DNA of 11,861 bases, taken from NCBI GenBank assembly GCA_030668045.1, contig DAOUUR010000029.1:1-11861 (forward strand). The letters are read 5' to 3'. Below, one piece after another: positions 1 to 8,632 of the stretch (its first letter is position 1; every line of letters begins with the position of its first letter). Position numbers and translations under genes: made by a program. This stretch comes from a bacterium. GTDB lineage: Bacteria > Zixibacteria > MSB-5A5 > GN15 > FEB-12. The notes beneath the pieces are model-generated. The model was given only the letters and a program-made list of their open reading frames with translations. It did not search any database and had not been told where the DNA came from.

Positions 1-1
1 C

Positions 2-742
2 TACCTGTTTATGGTTTTTCCCGTCGTTGACTATATCGGTCGTGAGGAAGGCCTCAAGAGCAGTGAGATTGATCTCTTTCTCACTCGTAACACTCTGGTG
101 ACTGCGCACTATGATGAGCACCGCATTTTTGACTATCTGTACGGTCGGGCCGAGCGTGATGAACGATTGCTCTCGCGCGGAGCGGATTTCCTTCTGCACG
201 CCGTTATTGATACGATTGTAGATAACTACAATACGATCCTCGACATCCTGCAATATGAGATTGAGCAGATCGAGGATGATGTTCTCGGTGAACCCGACGA
301 AGAGACAGTTCGTTCCATATTTACGCTTCGACGTGATATCGTCAATCTCAAGCGTGCCGTGCTGCCGCAGACAGAGGTCATCAGCCACATCGAGCGGGGG
401 CAGTTTGATCTGGTCGGGGAGAGGACCCAGGTTTATTTCTCCGATGTTCACGATCATCTGGTGCGGATAAGCGACATCTCTGATTTCCATCGCGAAATTC
501 TCAACTCGTCTCTGGAAGCGTACTACTCATCGGTCTCCACCAAGACCAACGAAATCATCAAGTTTCTGACGATCTTCACCGTCTTGTTCATTCCGCCGAC
601 TTTCCTAGTGGGCCTGTGGGGTATGAATTTCGACTTTATGCCCGAACTGGACTGGAAGTACGGTTATCTACTTGCCCTTGGTTTGATGCTATCGGTGGTG
701 TTGTCGCTGGTAGTGTTTTTCCGGCGCAAGAGATGGCTCTAA
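2..742 (+). CDS. corA: CorA-family magnesium/divalent cation transporter, 5' end missing
   Basis: Inner-membrane channel of the CorA family, which takes up Mg2+ (some members Co2+ or Ni2+) as a homopentamer. The signature GMN motif at the mouth of the pore is visible at residues 204-206, counted from the ATG at 11, in the family-typical context GMNFDFMPELDWKYGY. It lies between two membrane segments, about 185-203 and 217-237, and the protein ends in a short basic tail (RRKRWL). The preceding part is the acidic, helical cytoplasmic domain, including the long stalk helix (about 140-185). The open reading frame continues to the left edge without a stop, and CorA proteins usually have 310-350 residues, so about 70-100 N-terminal residues are missing and the ATG at 11 is internal. 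It appears to end its own transcription unit, because a new promoter follows. Family assignment is firm; ion specificity cannot be read from the sequence. Confidence 0.93.
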   Translation, partial: YLFMVFPVVDYIGREEGLKSSEIDLFLTRNTLVTAHYDEHRIFDYLYGRAERDERLLSRGADFLLHAVIDTIVDNYNTILDILQYEIEQIEDDVLGEPDEETVRSIFTLRRDIVNLKRAVLPQTEVISHIERGQFDLVGERTQVYFSDVHDHLVRISDISDFHREILNSSLEAYYSSVSTKTNEIIKFLTIFTVLFIPPTFLVGLWGMNFDFMPELDWKYGYLLALGLMLSVVLSLVVFFRRKRWL

Positions 743-789
743 TCGAGCAGCCCTTTTGATTTGTTCCTGAGAATCTGTTGAAACATTTA

Positions 790-817
790 TTGACAATGGT
801 CGTACCGTACATATATT
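790..817 (+). promoter_or_regulatory. Sigma70-like promoter of the tetR-efflux-bsh operon
   Basis: A perfect -35 box TTGACA (790-795) is followed after 16 bp by TATATT (812-817), a good -10 box. An alternative -10, TATTAG at 814-819, would give an 18-bp spacer. The predicted transcription start, about 823-826, falls inside the palindrome at 820-837 and gives a leader of roughly 25 nt before the regulator's ATG at 850. This is the only convincing promoter seen upstream of the eight plus-strand genes that follow. Confidence 0.7.
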
Positions 818-819
818 AG

Positions 820-837
820 ATACCCACCGGTAGGTAT
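820..837 (+). promoter_or_regulatory. Palindromic operator, probable binding site of the adjacent TetR regulator
   Basis: ATACCCACCGGTAGGTAT is an 18-bp inverted repeat centred on CCGG, with a single mismatched pair between the two 9-bp arms. It begins two bases after the -10 box and covers the predicted transcription start, so a bound dimer would block RNA polymerase. TetR-family regulators typically bind palindromes of this size next to their own gene. Autoregulation is therefore the likely arrangement, inferred from position and symmetry. Confidence 0.68.
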
Positions 838-849
838 GTAGGAGAATAA

Positions 850-1482
850 ATGACTATAGCAAAACCAGGGAAAGAACATAAGATTCAGCAGAGTCCCAAG
901 CTGCCCGCCCAGAAGCGGCGCGAACAGTTGATGCGGGCAGCCCAAACGCTGTTTGCCCGGAAGGGTTATCGGGCAACCACAACCGAAGAGATAGCCCGCA
1001 AAGCCGGCCTGACCAAGGGTGCCCTTTACTTCCATTTCAGCAACAAGGAAGATGTTCTCTTTGAGTTGATCAAGACGATCGGCGAGCATGGGGACGCAAT
1101 GTTTGCCGAGCAGATGCCCGAAAAAATCAGTCCGGTTGGTCTGTTTGATCTGCTTCGAGAGCGCCATCAGGGCTGCGGTGGGCTTGATCATCAGGATGCT
1201 ATCGATATCTGGATTCAGGGCCTTCGAATCCCGAGGATCAAAAAGCATATTTCCACACGGTTTCGTGAGCGTCGGGCCAAATTCGCCGAAATGCTTGACC
1301 CGTCATTTGGCCGCAGTCTTAAACAGCGAGGCGAGATTGTTATGATGATTGTAGCGCTGTATCATGGTCTGGCTGCCGAGGCGATGGTGCACGGATCGAA
1401 AGTCGACATTGATGCACAGACGCAACTTTTGGAACAGCTTTTTGCCGGGCAGATTGGTGGAAAGAAGGGGACCCGAAAATGA
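850..1482 (+). CDS. TetR/AcrR-family transcriptional regulator
   Basis: One-component repressor that usually leaves DNA when it binds a small toxic ligand. The 210-residue length is typical. The N-terminal DNA-binding domain spans about 24-72, with the helix-turn-helix at about 43-62 (TTTEEIARKAGLTKGALYFHF) showing the family-typical pattern; the rest is an unassigned ligand-binding and dimerisation domain. A basic tail of about 23 residues precedes the first helix and is longer than in many relatives. The ATG has an AGGAG site at 840-844 with 5-nt spacing. The gene lies directly behind a palindrome-covered promoter, and its stop overlaps the next gene's start by 4 bp (ATGA), so it is probably the autoregulating repressor of the whole downstream operon. 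The ligand is unknown; substrates of the neighbouring pump or thiol-reactive electrophiles are the natural guesses. Confidence 0.92.
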   Translation: MTIAKPGKEHKIQQSPKLPAQKRREQLMRAAQTLFARKGYRATTTEEIARKAGLTKGALYFHFSNKEDVLFELIKTIGEHGDAMFAEQMPEKISPVGLFDLLRERHQGCGGLDHQDAIDIWIQGLRIPRIKKHISTRFRERRAKFAEMLDPSFGRSLKQRGEIVMMIVALYHGLAAEAMVHGSKVDIDAQTQLLEQLFAGQIGGKKGTRK

Positions 1483-2816
1483 AGAAGACCACATACATTC
1501 TTGCGGGTCTGATCTGCTTGATTTTCCTGCGTGTTGATTCGCGGGGGGAGACGGTACTGACAGTTGAGGACGTGCGAGCAAGATCGCTGCAATTTAACCG
1601 AACCTATCTGGCGTCGATTGAAGACGTAGCGCGTGCAGATGCCGAAATTACCAGAAGAAGGGCCGGCGCTTTTCCCACGGTTGACATCACCAGTTCCTAC
1701 AATCGGAACCTTGAGCTGCCATCGTTTTTTGTCAATGTAGAAGATGAGCCGGACCCGATAGAGTTTAAGACCGGTTTTAAAAATTCGTTTGGAGCGGCAC
1801 TCAATGTTCGTCAATCGTTGTGGCATGGAGGGAAAGTATTCACGGCGATTTCAATAGCACGGATATACAAAAAATACGCAGACAGTCGGGCCGAGCGGGT
1901 TGCCGCTGAGATTGAATACAATGCCGACCTTCTGTTCTACTCGGCGATACTTGAAAAAACCCGACTCGATGTCCTTCAGGCGGCCTTTGAGACCAACAGT
2001 TATAACCTTGAGATGGTTGAGAAACTCTTCTCACAGGGATTGGTCTCCGAATACGAAGTTTTGCGGGCGCGTGTAGAGAAGTCCAACCTGCAGCCTCAGA
2101 TTCTTCAGGCTGAATCAAGTGCACGTTTAGCTGAAAAACGGTTGAAGTCATTTCTCGGGATTGATCTTGATGAACCGGTAGTGCTGGTTGAGGTCGAGAC
2201 TGAACCTGCTTTGCCCACGATGCTCTCGTCGGAGGCGATGAGAGACTCGGCTCTGACGAATCGTCCGGATATGAAGATGGCAGAGTACAATGCCGAGATG
2301 AACAAGAAGGCAATTCAGGTTGCTCGCGGCGATTACTTCCCATCGCTGGACGCTATCTCTAATTATAGCTGGCAGTCACAGTCGGATCAAATGACCCTCA
2401 CTGACAACCAGGTCAAGTCCTGGTCGGTAGGGCTGGCCCTCACAATTCCAATATTCCATGGTGGCAGCCGCAGCGGTGAGGTTCGAGATCGGAGAGCAGT
2501 CTACCAGCAGAGCCGGTTGGCTCTGGCCCAGTATCGTGACGACGTTAAGCTTGAGGTTGAAGCGGCGTATGACCAGATCATTCAAGCAAGAAAGGCGCTT
2601 GATATTCAGGGTGAGACGATTGCGCAGGGCGAGGAAGGGCTACGAATCGCCAGCCTCAGGTATGAGACCGGGATCGGAACGCAACTTGAAGTGCTCTCGG
2701 CTCAGACGGCGTTGACCACCGCGCGCCAAATGATGGCCACCGCTCGGTTCAATTACCTCCGGGCAAAATCACAAATGAAAAAAGCTACCACTATTGATAT
2801 CAGTATTGGATCGTAA
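1479..2816 (+). CDS. TolC-like outer-membrane efflux protein (OEP family)
   Basis: Outer-membrane channel of a tripartite efflux pump; a trimer forms the exit duct that crosses the outer membrane and reaches into the periplasm. Residues 1-23 look like a Sec signal peptide: a KK start, a hydrophobic stretch (YILAGLICLIFL), then a likely cut near SRG-E. The mature part shows two repeated OEP halves rich in long amphipathic helices. The second half contains the family-like stretches WSVGLALTIPIFHGG and RYETGIGTQLEVLSAQTAL. At 445 residues the length is normal. The start overlaps the tetR stop by 4 bp and has a purine-rich AAGGGG site upstream. The adaptor gene begins 2 bp after its stop. The family is clear; the transported substrate cannot be told. 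Confidence 0.93.
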   Translation: MKKTTYILAGLICLIFLRVDSRGETVLTVEDVRARSLQFNRTYLASIEDVARADAEITRRRAGAFPTVDITSSYNRNLELPSFFVNVEDEPDPIEFKTGFKNSFGAALNVRQSLWHGGKVFTAISIARIYKKYADSRAERVAAEIEYNADLLFYSAILEKTRLDVLQAAFETNSYNLEMVEKLFSQGLVSEYEVLRARVEKSNLQPQILQAESSARLAEKRLKSFLGIDLDEPVVLVEVETEPALPTMLSSEAMRDSALTNRPDMKMAEYNAEMNKKAIQVARGDYFPSLDAISNYSWQSQSDQMTLTDNQVKSWSVGLALTIPIFHGGSRSGEVRDRRAVYQQSRLALAQYRDDVKLEVEAAYDQIIQARKALDIQGETIAQGEEGLRIASLRYETGIGTQLEVLSAQTALTTARQMMATARFNYLRAKSQMKKATTIDISIGS

Positions 2817-2818
2817 CG

Positions 2819-3859
2819 ATGAAAAATGTCCTTACAACAACTATCGTCATACCGATACTCGCCGCGACAATCATGCTCTCATGTGGGGAGACGGAAGAAC
2901 CACAGGCGGTCGAGAGATCTGTTTCGGTGCGCGCAACTGTAGTGCAACCGACTGAACGACGAGTGGTCAGAAGTTTCACCGGCTCGCTGGAGGGAGAACG
3001 TCAGGCGACTATCTACGCACGGCTCTCCGAGGCGGTTGAGAAAGTACACGTTCGCGAAGGTCAGACGGTAACGGCCGGGCAGATACTTGTATCGTTTGAC
3101 AAGAATGGCGCCAGTTCGCGTTATGTCGAGGCCGAATCGGTTTTCCGCAATTCCGAAAAAACATTCAAGAAGATGGAGTACCTCTTTGGCGAAGGTGCTG
3201 TTTCGGAGTCGCAGTTCGATGAGGCGAAAACGGTCTACGATGTCAACAGGGCGTCGTTCGATGCTGCGTCCAAACTGGTGTCCATCGAGGCCCCGATCAG
3301 CGGTGTGGTAACTTCGCTCAGTGTAACCCAGGGAGATTTCCCAACTGTCGGTACAGTGCTTGGTACTGTTGCAGCCACCGAACGCTTGCGAGTTAGATTC
3401 TCGGTGAATGCCGAAGAGCTCGCCCACTTCAGTCGTGGTGCGGAAGTTGAAGTGTCTATTGGTGAAAATGGTACTCGTAGCCCCGGCGAGGTGACATCGG
3501 TTTCGGAGTCGGCCGATCCTGTAACGCGATCATTTGAAGTCGAAGTGGTAATCGACAACACCGACCATGAACTCAAGGCCGGTACCTTTGCCACTATCGA
3601 AGTTGTGGTAGATCATCTGGAAAATGTTTTTATCGTAGGTAGAGAGACCATAACAGCGCTGAATGATCGCAATATCGTCTATCTCGTATCCAACGGCGTT
3701 GCCAACCAACGGGAGGTCCAGCTTGGAGTCGATGTTGAGGGCGGCGTGGTGGTCAGGTCAGGTTTGAATCCCGGCGATACTCTCGTGACGCTCGGCCAGA
3801 GTTATCTCAGTGACGGTACCAGCGTAAAAGTAGCCTCATTGGAACAGACGGTACGATGA
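2819..3859 (+). CDS. RND efflux periplasmic adaptor (membrane fusion protein), probable lipoprotein
   Basis: Periplasmic adaptor that links the RND pump to the outer-membrane channel. The N-terminus is a lipoprotein-type signal: a hydrophobic stretch ending in a degenerate lipobox (MLS-C22), so Cys22 is the likely lipid anchor. Domains in order: lipoyl/barrel-sandwich half (about 58-93, with the typical VREGQTVTAGQIL), a short alpha-hairpin (about 98-152), the second lipoyl half (about 155-185, EAPISGVVTSLSVTQGD), a beta-barrel (about 188-262) and a membrane-proximal domain to the end. The length of 346 residues is normal. The gene sits between the outer-membrane factor and the pump, and its stop overlaps the pump's ATG by 4 bp, so the two are probably translationally coupled. 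Confidence 0.93.
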   Translation: MKNVLTTTIVIPILAATIMLSCGETEEPQAVERSVSVRATVVQPTERRVVRSFTGSLEGERQATIYARLSEAVEKVHVREGQTVTAGQILVSFDKNGASSRYVEAESVFRNSEKTFKKMEYLFGEGAVSESQFDEAKTVYDVNRASFDAASKLVSIEAPISGVVTSLSVTQGDFPTVGTVLGTVAATERLRVRFSVNAEELAHFSRGAEVEVSIGENGTRSPGEVTSVSESADPVTRSFEVEVVIDNTDHELKAGTFATIEVVVDHLENVFIVGRETITALNDRNIVYLVSNGVANQREVQLGVDVEGGVVVRSGLNPGDTLVTLGQSYLSDGTSVKVASLEQTVR

Positions 3860-6800
3860 AGATATCCGAAGTATCAATCAACCGGCCGGTATTTGCTACG
3901 ATGATGATCGGCGCCTTGTTGGTGCTGGGTGCTTTCTCGTACTACAGCCTCAACCTCGATATGTTTCCAGATATCGATTTCCCGATTGTAACGGTCATTA
4001 GTGTCTATCCGGGAGCATCGGCGGAGGCGGTTGAGACCGAGGTGACGCGAAGGATTGAGGACGCGGTCAATGAAGTGTCCGGCATTCGGCATATTACTTC
4101 GCAATCGAGCGAAGGATATTCGCTGATGATCATTGAGTTCATACTGGAGAAGGAGAGCTCCGAGGCAACTCAGGATATCCGGGAAAAGGTTGCCTCCATT
4201 CGGGGTGATCTTCCTGATGATATGGAAGAGCCGGTGGTCAGTCAGTATGACCCGAGCGCTCAACCGATCATGTCGATTGTAATTGCCGGCGACCGGCCAG
4301 CCCGCGAAGTGACCGAGTTCGCCAAGAATACGATCAAAAAACGACTTGAAACGGTCAACGGCGTCGGTAATGTCCGGCTTATCGGCGGTGAAGAGCGCGA
4401 GATTCTGATCGCTCTCGATCCGGAGCGGATGGAGTCGTATCAGGTCAGTATCGACCAGGTAAAAAATGCGATTCGCGTAGCCAATATGGAAATTCCCGGT
4501 GGACGGATCGAAGAAGCTTCGCGTGAGTATCTTGTCCGCACGATGGGACGACTAACCGAGGTCGCGCAGTTTGAGGATATCGTTGTCAGAAATAACAAGG
4601 GAGTTCCGGTCTATCTGAAGAATGTTGCTTCGGTCAAGGACACGGTTGAGGAAAAACGGTCGTTTTCGACATACAACAACCGGCAGGCGGTTTCGGTGAG
4701 TGTAATCAAGCAATCTGGCGCCAATACGGTCGACGTTGCCCGGATGGTGCGTGCGACGTTGGATGAATTGCGAGAAGAAGTGCCGGCTGATATCAGGATT
4801 CAGCTGGTCGAAGATAACGCCGTGTTTATCGAAGATTCGGTCCACGAGATTCTATTCAACATCCGGTTTGGCACGCTGCTGGCCGTGCTGGTTATCTTTC
4901 TTTTTCTGCTCGATATCAAGCCGACAATTATTACCGGTCTATCCATTCCGATATCGATTATCGGAACCTTCACGGCCATGTTGTTTCTGGGTTACACGAT
5001 CAACTTCATGACCTTGCTGGGGCTTTCGCTCGCGGTCGGTATATTGATTGATGACGCTATTGTCGTGATCGAAAATATCTATCGACACATGGCGGAGGGT
5101 AAATCTGCCCGGGAGGCTGCTTTCACGGGGACGAAGGAGATTGGATTGGCTGTGATGGCGACAACCCTGGCCATTATCGCCGTATTTATTCCGATCGCGT
5201 TCATGGAGGGGATTGTCGGTCGCTTTTTCACTCAGTTTGGAATCACCGTCGCTGTTGCTGTCATGATATCGTTGTTTGTTGCCTTCTCTCTAACACCGAT
5301 GCTGTCGTCAAGGATGCTGAAGGGAGAGGGCGACGATAGCACTCCGACTCGAAAAAAGGGACCTGTCCGTCGCATTCTCTCCGCCATCTGGCGTCCAATT
5401 CTCAAAGTGATCTCTTACTGGAATATAATTTTCGACTCTTTCAAGCCGTACTATGAAAAGCTTCTAGCCAAATCGCTGAGGCACCGCTGGCTGGTGATAC
5501 TCGTTGCAATCGGGTCGCTGGGGGCGGCCTATGGCGCCTCCAAATTAGTTGGGCGCGAGTTTATGACTCAGACAGATCAGAGTAAGTTGGCTGTCCATAT
5601 TGAGACACCTCCGGGGACTAACCTTGAGGAGACGGCGACACGTTTTCGGAAAGTCGAGGATGTGCTGGCCACATTTGACGAGGCCACCAACACATATGTG
5701 ACCATCGGCGCCGGTAACGATCCGGTTACGCAAGGACGTATTCTGGTTCTGCTGACCGAAAAATCAGACCGCGAGCTATCCGTCTTCCAACTAATCGACT
5801 CAGTGCGCACCGCTCTCAAGACGATTCCTGGAATCAACTACATGGTGGGTATGGGCGAAGGGAGGCACAACCAGAAGCCGATTGAGGTTTCGATTCGTGG
5901 TCCCGAGATGGACGAGCTGACTCGCTTGGCCCGGCAGGTTCAGGATATTACGTACAATATGCCCGGAGCGACCGATGTGGACAACACAATGGAAGAGGGG
6001 AAACCTGAGATCCAGATCGAGATCGATCGCAAATTGGCCAACGATTTAAAGCTCAATCTTTTTGAAATCCCGAGCACGGTTAGGTCGTTAGTTGAGGGTG
6101 AAGTGGTTACCCGTTTCAAAGAGGGTGACGAGGAATACGATGTGCGCGTTCGTCTGGACGAGTCGTTCCGAGCTTCGGCTGAGGATATCGGACGGATCAT
6201 GATCCGTAGCGGCAAGGAACTTGACGGACGTGATGTTTTCCTCGTGCCGCTGAATAGGGTTGCTTCAATTAAAAAGAAGACTTCTATCGGCCAGTACAAT
6301 CGGTATGATCGTCAACGTGAGATTCGTATCAATGCCAATCCACTGGCCGGGGCGTTTGCCGGTACGATCATTAACCAGGTGATGACCGCCGTTGATGAGA
6401 CCGTCGATGTTCCACCGGGTTATCTTATTGGTGTGGTGGGTGAAGCCGAGATAATGGAGGAATCGTTTCAGAGTATCTTAAGTGCGCTGGCTCTGGCGGT
6501 GATATTTATCTACCTGCTGCTGGCCTCCCTGTATGAGTCGTTCTTCGATCCATTCTCAATCATGCTGTCGCTTCCTCTCTCACTGATTGGAGCGATTATC
6601 GGGCTGGTCGGGTCGTCGTTCTCGATCATGTCTTTGATCGGAATCGTACTTTTAATGGGTCTGGTTACTAAGAACGCTATCCTGTTGATCGATTTTGTGA
6701 AACAACTACGTCAGGAGGGTGTTTCAAGGTATAATGCAATCCTGAAAGCAGGACCGATCAGATTGAGACCGATCCTGATGACTACCCTTGCAATGGTATT

Positions 6801-7017
6801 CGGGATGTTACCGTTGGCCCTCGGGCTCGGACCGGGAGCTGAACTCCGCGCCCCGATGGCGCGCGCTGTCATTGGCGGAATCATTTCATCCACCTTGTTG
6901 ACGTTGGTGGTGGTGCCGGTTGTTTATACATTGATTGATGATTTTGTGGGACTGTTTTCAAAAAAGAGAAAGCAAGAAGCATCGGTGACCGGAGAGGACG
7001 CAGCCTTTGGCAAATGA
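3856..7017 (+). CDS. RND-family efflux pump, AcrB/MexB-like (HAE1 type)
   Basis: Proton-driven inner-membrane pump that, as a trimer, collects substrates from the periplasm or outer membrane leaflet and passes them to the TolC-like channel. At 1053 residues it is full length. Visible layout: TM1 (about 12-30), a first periplasmic porter/docking region (about 33-330), TM2-6 (about 334-465), an amphipathic cytoplasmic link, TM7 (about 543-560), a second periplasmic region (to about 870), then TM8-12. The proton-relay residues are intact: D399-D400 in TM4 (GILIDDAIVVIEN) and K939 in TM10 (VTKNAILLIDF), matching D407, D408 and K940 of E. coli AcrB. The DD pair and overall form suggest a drug/organic-compound pump rather than a CusA-type metal pump, but the substrate is inference. 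Its 3' end overlaps bshC by 11 bp. Confidence 0.96.
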   Translation: MKISEVSINRPVFATMMIGALLVLGAFSYYSLNLDMFPDIDFPIVTVISVYPGASAEAVETEVTRRIEDAVNEVSGIRHITSQSSEGYSLMIIEFILEKESSEATQDIREKVASIRGDLPDDMEEPVVSQYDPSAQPIMSIVIAGDRPAREVTEFAKNTIKKRLETVNGVGNVRLIGGEEREILIALDPERMESYQVSIDQVKNAIRVANMEIPGGRIEEASREYLVRTMGRLTEVAQFEDIVVRNNKGVPVYLKNVASVKDTVEEKRSFSTYNNRQAVSVSVIKQSGANTVDVARMVRATLDELREEVPADIRIQLVEDNAVFIEDSVHEILFNIRFGTLLAVLVIFLFLLDIKPTIITGLSIPISIIGTFTAMLFLGYTINFMTLLGLSLAVGILIDDAIVVIENIYRHMAEGKSAREAAFTGTKEIGLAVMATTLAIIAVFIPIAFMEGIVGRFFTQFGITVAVAVMISLFVAFSLTPMLSSRMLKGEGDDSTPTRKKGPVRRILSAIWRPILKVISYWNIIFDSFKPYYEKLLAKSLRHRWLVILVAIGSLGAAYGASKLVGREFMTQTDQSKLAVHIETPPGTNLEETATRFRKVEDVLATFDEATNTYVTIGAGNDPVTQGRILVLLTEKSDRELSVFQLIDSVRTALKTIPGINYMVGMGEGRHNQKPIEVSIRGPEMDELTRLARQVQDITYNMPGATDVDNTMEEGKPEIQIEIDRKLANDLKLNLFEIPSTVRSLVEGEVVTRFKEGDEEYDVRVRLDESFRASAEDIGRIMIRSGKELDGRDVFLVPLNRVASIKKKTSIGQYNRYDRQREIRINANPLAGAFAGTIINQVMTAVDETVDVPPGYLIGVVGEAEIMEESFQSILSALALAVIFIYLLLASLYESFFDPFSIMLSLPLSLIGAIIGLVGSSFSIMSLIGIVLLMGLVTKNAILLIDFVKQLRQEGVSRYNAILKAGPIRLRPILMTTLAMVFGMLPLALGLGPGAELRAPMARAVIGGIISSTLLTLVVVPVVYTLIDDFVGLFSKKRKQEASVTGEDAAFGK
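6991..6997 (+). promoter_or_regulatory. Ribosome binding site that supports the TTG start of bshC
   Basis: GGAGAGG lies inside the end of the RND pump gene, 9 nt before the TTG at 7007. No ATG in the bshC frame lies near this point (the ATG at 7014 is out of frame), so this site decides the start. Ribosomes finishing the pump at 7017 would be right at this site, which favours translational coupling. Confidence 0.65.
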
Positions 7018-8632
7018 TCTGATAACGCCCGGCAGAAAGTTGGGCTACTCAAACCTCTATCTCGATTTTCTCAATGGGAGCGACTCGGCCCGGCGGTTTT
7101 TTCCATCCTCGGATATTCAACAGATAGCTTCCCTGCTGGATGCTTCCTCGTACAATCGAGAAGCGATCAGCACGATTCTTGAGCGCCAGAACCGACAGTT
7201 CGGCGCCAGCGATGCGACGCTTGGAAATATTAGTGTCATAGGGGAGAAAAACGCGCTGTGCGTGTTCTCCGGTCAGCAGGCGGGTCTGTTTGGTGGACCG
7301 ATGCTGGTCATTTTCAAAGCGCTCGGCATTATCAAGCAGGCAAAACTGTACGCCGAACAACTCAACCGGCCGGTTGTTCCGATCTTTTGGATCGCTGGCG
7401 ATGATCACGACTTCGAGGAAGTGAATCATACTTATCTGCTCTCGCGTGAGGGGAAGATTGTTAGCGTCGCGTACGAGACAACACCGGAGCGCGCGCTGCC
7501 TGTCTCGCAAATTGAGTTGTCCGATACCAACGCTCTTGAAAGTGCGATCAGTCTTCTGGAAGATACTTTGGGACACACTGATTTCAGTGATGAACTTTAC
7601 GCACTGCTGAGGCAATCGTATCGGCCGGAGGAGACAATGGTCTCAGCGTTTGGCAAGATGATGACGCACCTGTTGGGGCGGTATGGACTGGTCTTGTTCA
7701 ATCCCGATGATGCCGAGGCCAAGACGTTGGCCGCGCCGTTGTTTAAGATGATTGTCAAAAAGCAAGATGACATTAGCGAGCGTTTGTCTACCGCCAATCG
7801 CGAGATTGTAACCGCAGGCTATCATCTTCAGGTGGAGAAAAGTGAAGACGCTGTCTATCTGTTTTACAACAATGGTGGCCGTCGACCGATTACCCGCGAT
7901 GGTGACTCCTTTGTCGCCGGAGACGAGAGATTCTCGGAGTCGGAATTGATGTCGTTGATTGATAAATACCCCGAACGTTTTTCGCCCGATGTCTTCACGC
8001 GCCCGCTACTCCAGTCATACTTGTTCCCAACTCTGGCACAGGCGGGTGGCCCCTCGGAGATTGCCTATCTGGCTCAGGGCAACGCCATCTTTGAGGCTGT
8101 TGATCTGTTCCCACCGGTGCAGATTGCTCGTGTCACTGCAACGTTGTTGGAAACGCGTCTGGAGAAATTGATCACCAGTCTCGGCATCACTTTCGATGAC
8201 CTGACTGGCGACATCGAACAAACGATCAACAGTGTGTTAGCGAAGTCATTCCCTGCCGATTTGGAGTCGGATGTTAAGTCTATACACAGAAGCGTTAAGC
8301 AACAGTTCGCCGAGCTTATTGATCAATCGCTGGATTTTGATTCATCATTGAAGGGATTCGCCGAACAGACGCAGGGGAAGATTGACTATCAACTAAAGGC
8401 ATTCGAAAGCAAATTGTTCTCATTACACAAGAAGAAATCACAGGAAACTCGCGACCGGATATACCGTTTGCAGAATGCGCTTTTCCCGAATCGAGGCTTG
8501 CAGGAACGGACACATAACATTACCCTGTTCTTATCCAGGTACGGACCTGATCTGATTGGTTTCGTGCATGACCGACTTGACTGTTGCCAGAAGGCGCATC
8601 AGATCATCCATCTTTCGGAGATGAGGAGCTAG
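7007..8632 (+). CDS. bshC: Bacillithiol biosynthesis cysteine-adding enzyme BshC
   Basis: Catalyses the last step of bacillithiol synthesis, adding L-cysteine to the free amine of glucosaminyl-malate (GlcN-Mal). Family landmarks are clear: SGQQAGLFGGP (88-98) and PIFWIAGDDHDFEEVNH (125-141) in the nucleotidyltransferase-like core, GGPSEIAYLAQ (347-357), a coiled-coil region (about 385-490), and the C-terminal GLQERTHNITLFLSRYGPD block. The 541-residue length is usual for BshC. The start is TTG, chosen because conserved sequence begins by about residue 15 and a GGAGAGG site lies 9 nt upstream. The gene overlaps the RND pump by 11 bp and touches bshA with no gap, so it joins the efflux genes to the thiol genes. 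A Cys-Cys pair (526-527) near the C-terminus lies outside the core motifs. Confidence 0.95.
   Translation: MANDLITPGRKLGYSNLYLDFLNGSDSARRFFPSSDIQQIASLLDASSYNREAISTILERQNRQFGASDATLGNISVIGEKNALCVFSGQQAGLFGGPMLVIFKALGIIKQAKLYAEQLNRPVVPIFWIAGDDHDFEEVNHTYLLSREGKIVSVAYETTPERALPVSQIELSDTNALESAISLLEDTLGHTDFSDELYALLRQSYRPEETMVSAFGKMMTHLLGRYGLVLFNPDDAEAKTLAAPLFKMIVKKQDDISERLSTANREIVTAGYHLQVEKSEDAVYLFYNNGGRRPITRDGDSFVAGDERFSESELMSLIDKYPERFSPDVFTRPLLQSYLFPTLAQAGGPSEIAYLAQGNAIFEAVDLFPPVQIARVTATLLETRLEKLITSLGITFDDLTGDIEQTINSVLAKSFPADLESDVKSIHRSVKQQFAELIDQSLDFDSSLKGFAEQTQGKIDYQLKAFESKLFSLHKKKSQETRDRIYRLQNALFPNRGLQERTHNITLFLSRYGPDLIGFVHDRLDCCQKAHQIIHLSEMRS

Noticed and set aside
11..13. ATG at 11 as the true CorA start
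   Set aside because: The frame is open to the window edge and the protein would lack about 70-100 residues usual for the family, so this is an internal methionine.
735..757. Possible corA terminator: short stem GCTC/GAGC (or GGCT/AGCC) followed by CTTTT
   Set aside because: Only 4 bp can pair in either fold and the T-run has four bases, so it is too weak to annotate.
787..1248. Minus-strand open frame of 153 codons opposite the tetR promoter and gene
   Set aside because: It overlaps a well-supported TetR gene and its promoter, has no recognisable domain and no convincing ribosome site, so it is a shadow frame.
3856..7017. CusA-type heavy-metal pump as identity of the RND protein, suggested by the nearby CDF
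   Set aside because: The TM4 IDDAIVVIEN stretch and overall form fit the HAE1 drug/organic type, and no methionine-rich or metal-binding segment is seen in the adaptor, so a metal pump is not favoured.
7363..7376. 14-bp perfect palindrome CAACCGGCCGGTTG
   Set aside because: It lies inside bshC coding sequence (Asn-Arg-Pro-Val codons); a similar ACCGGCCGGT at 3881-3890 in the pump gene encodes the same NRPV peptide. It does not match the operator arms and is best explained by coding.
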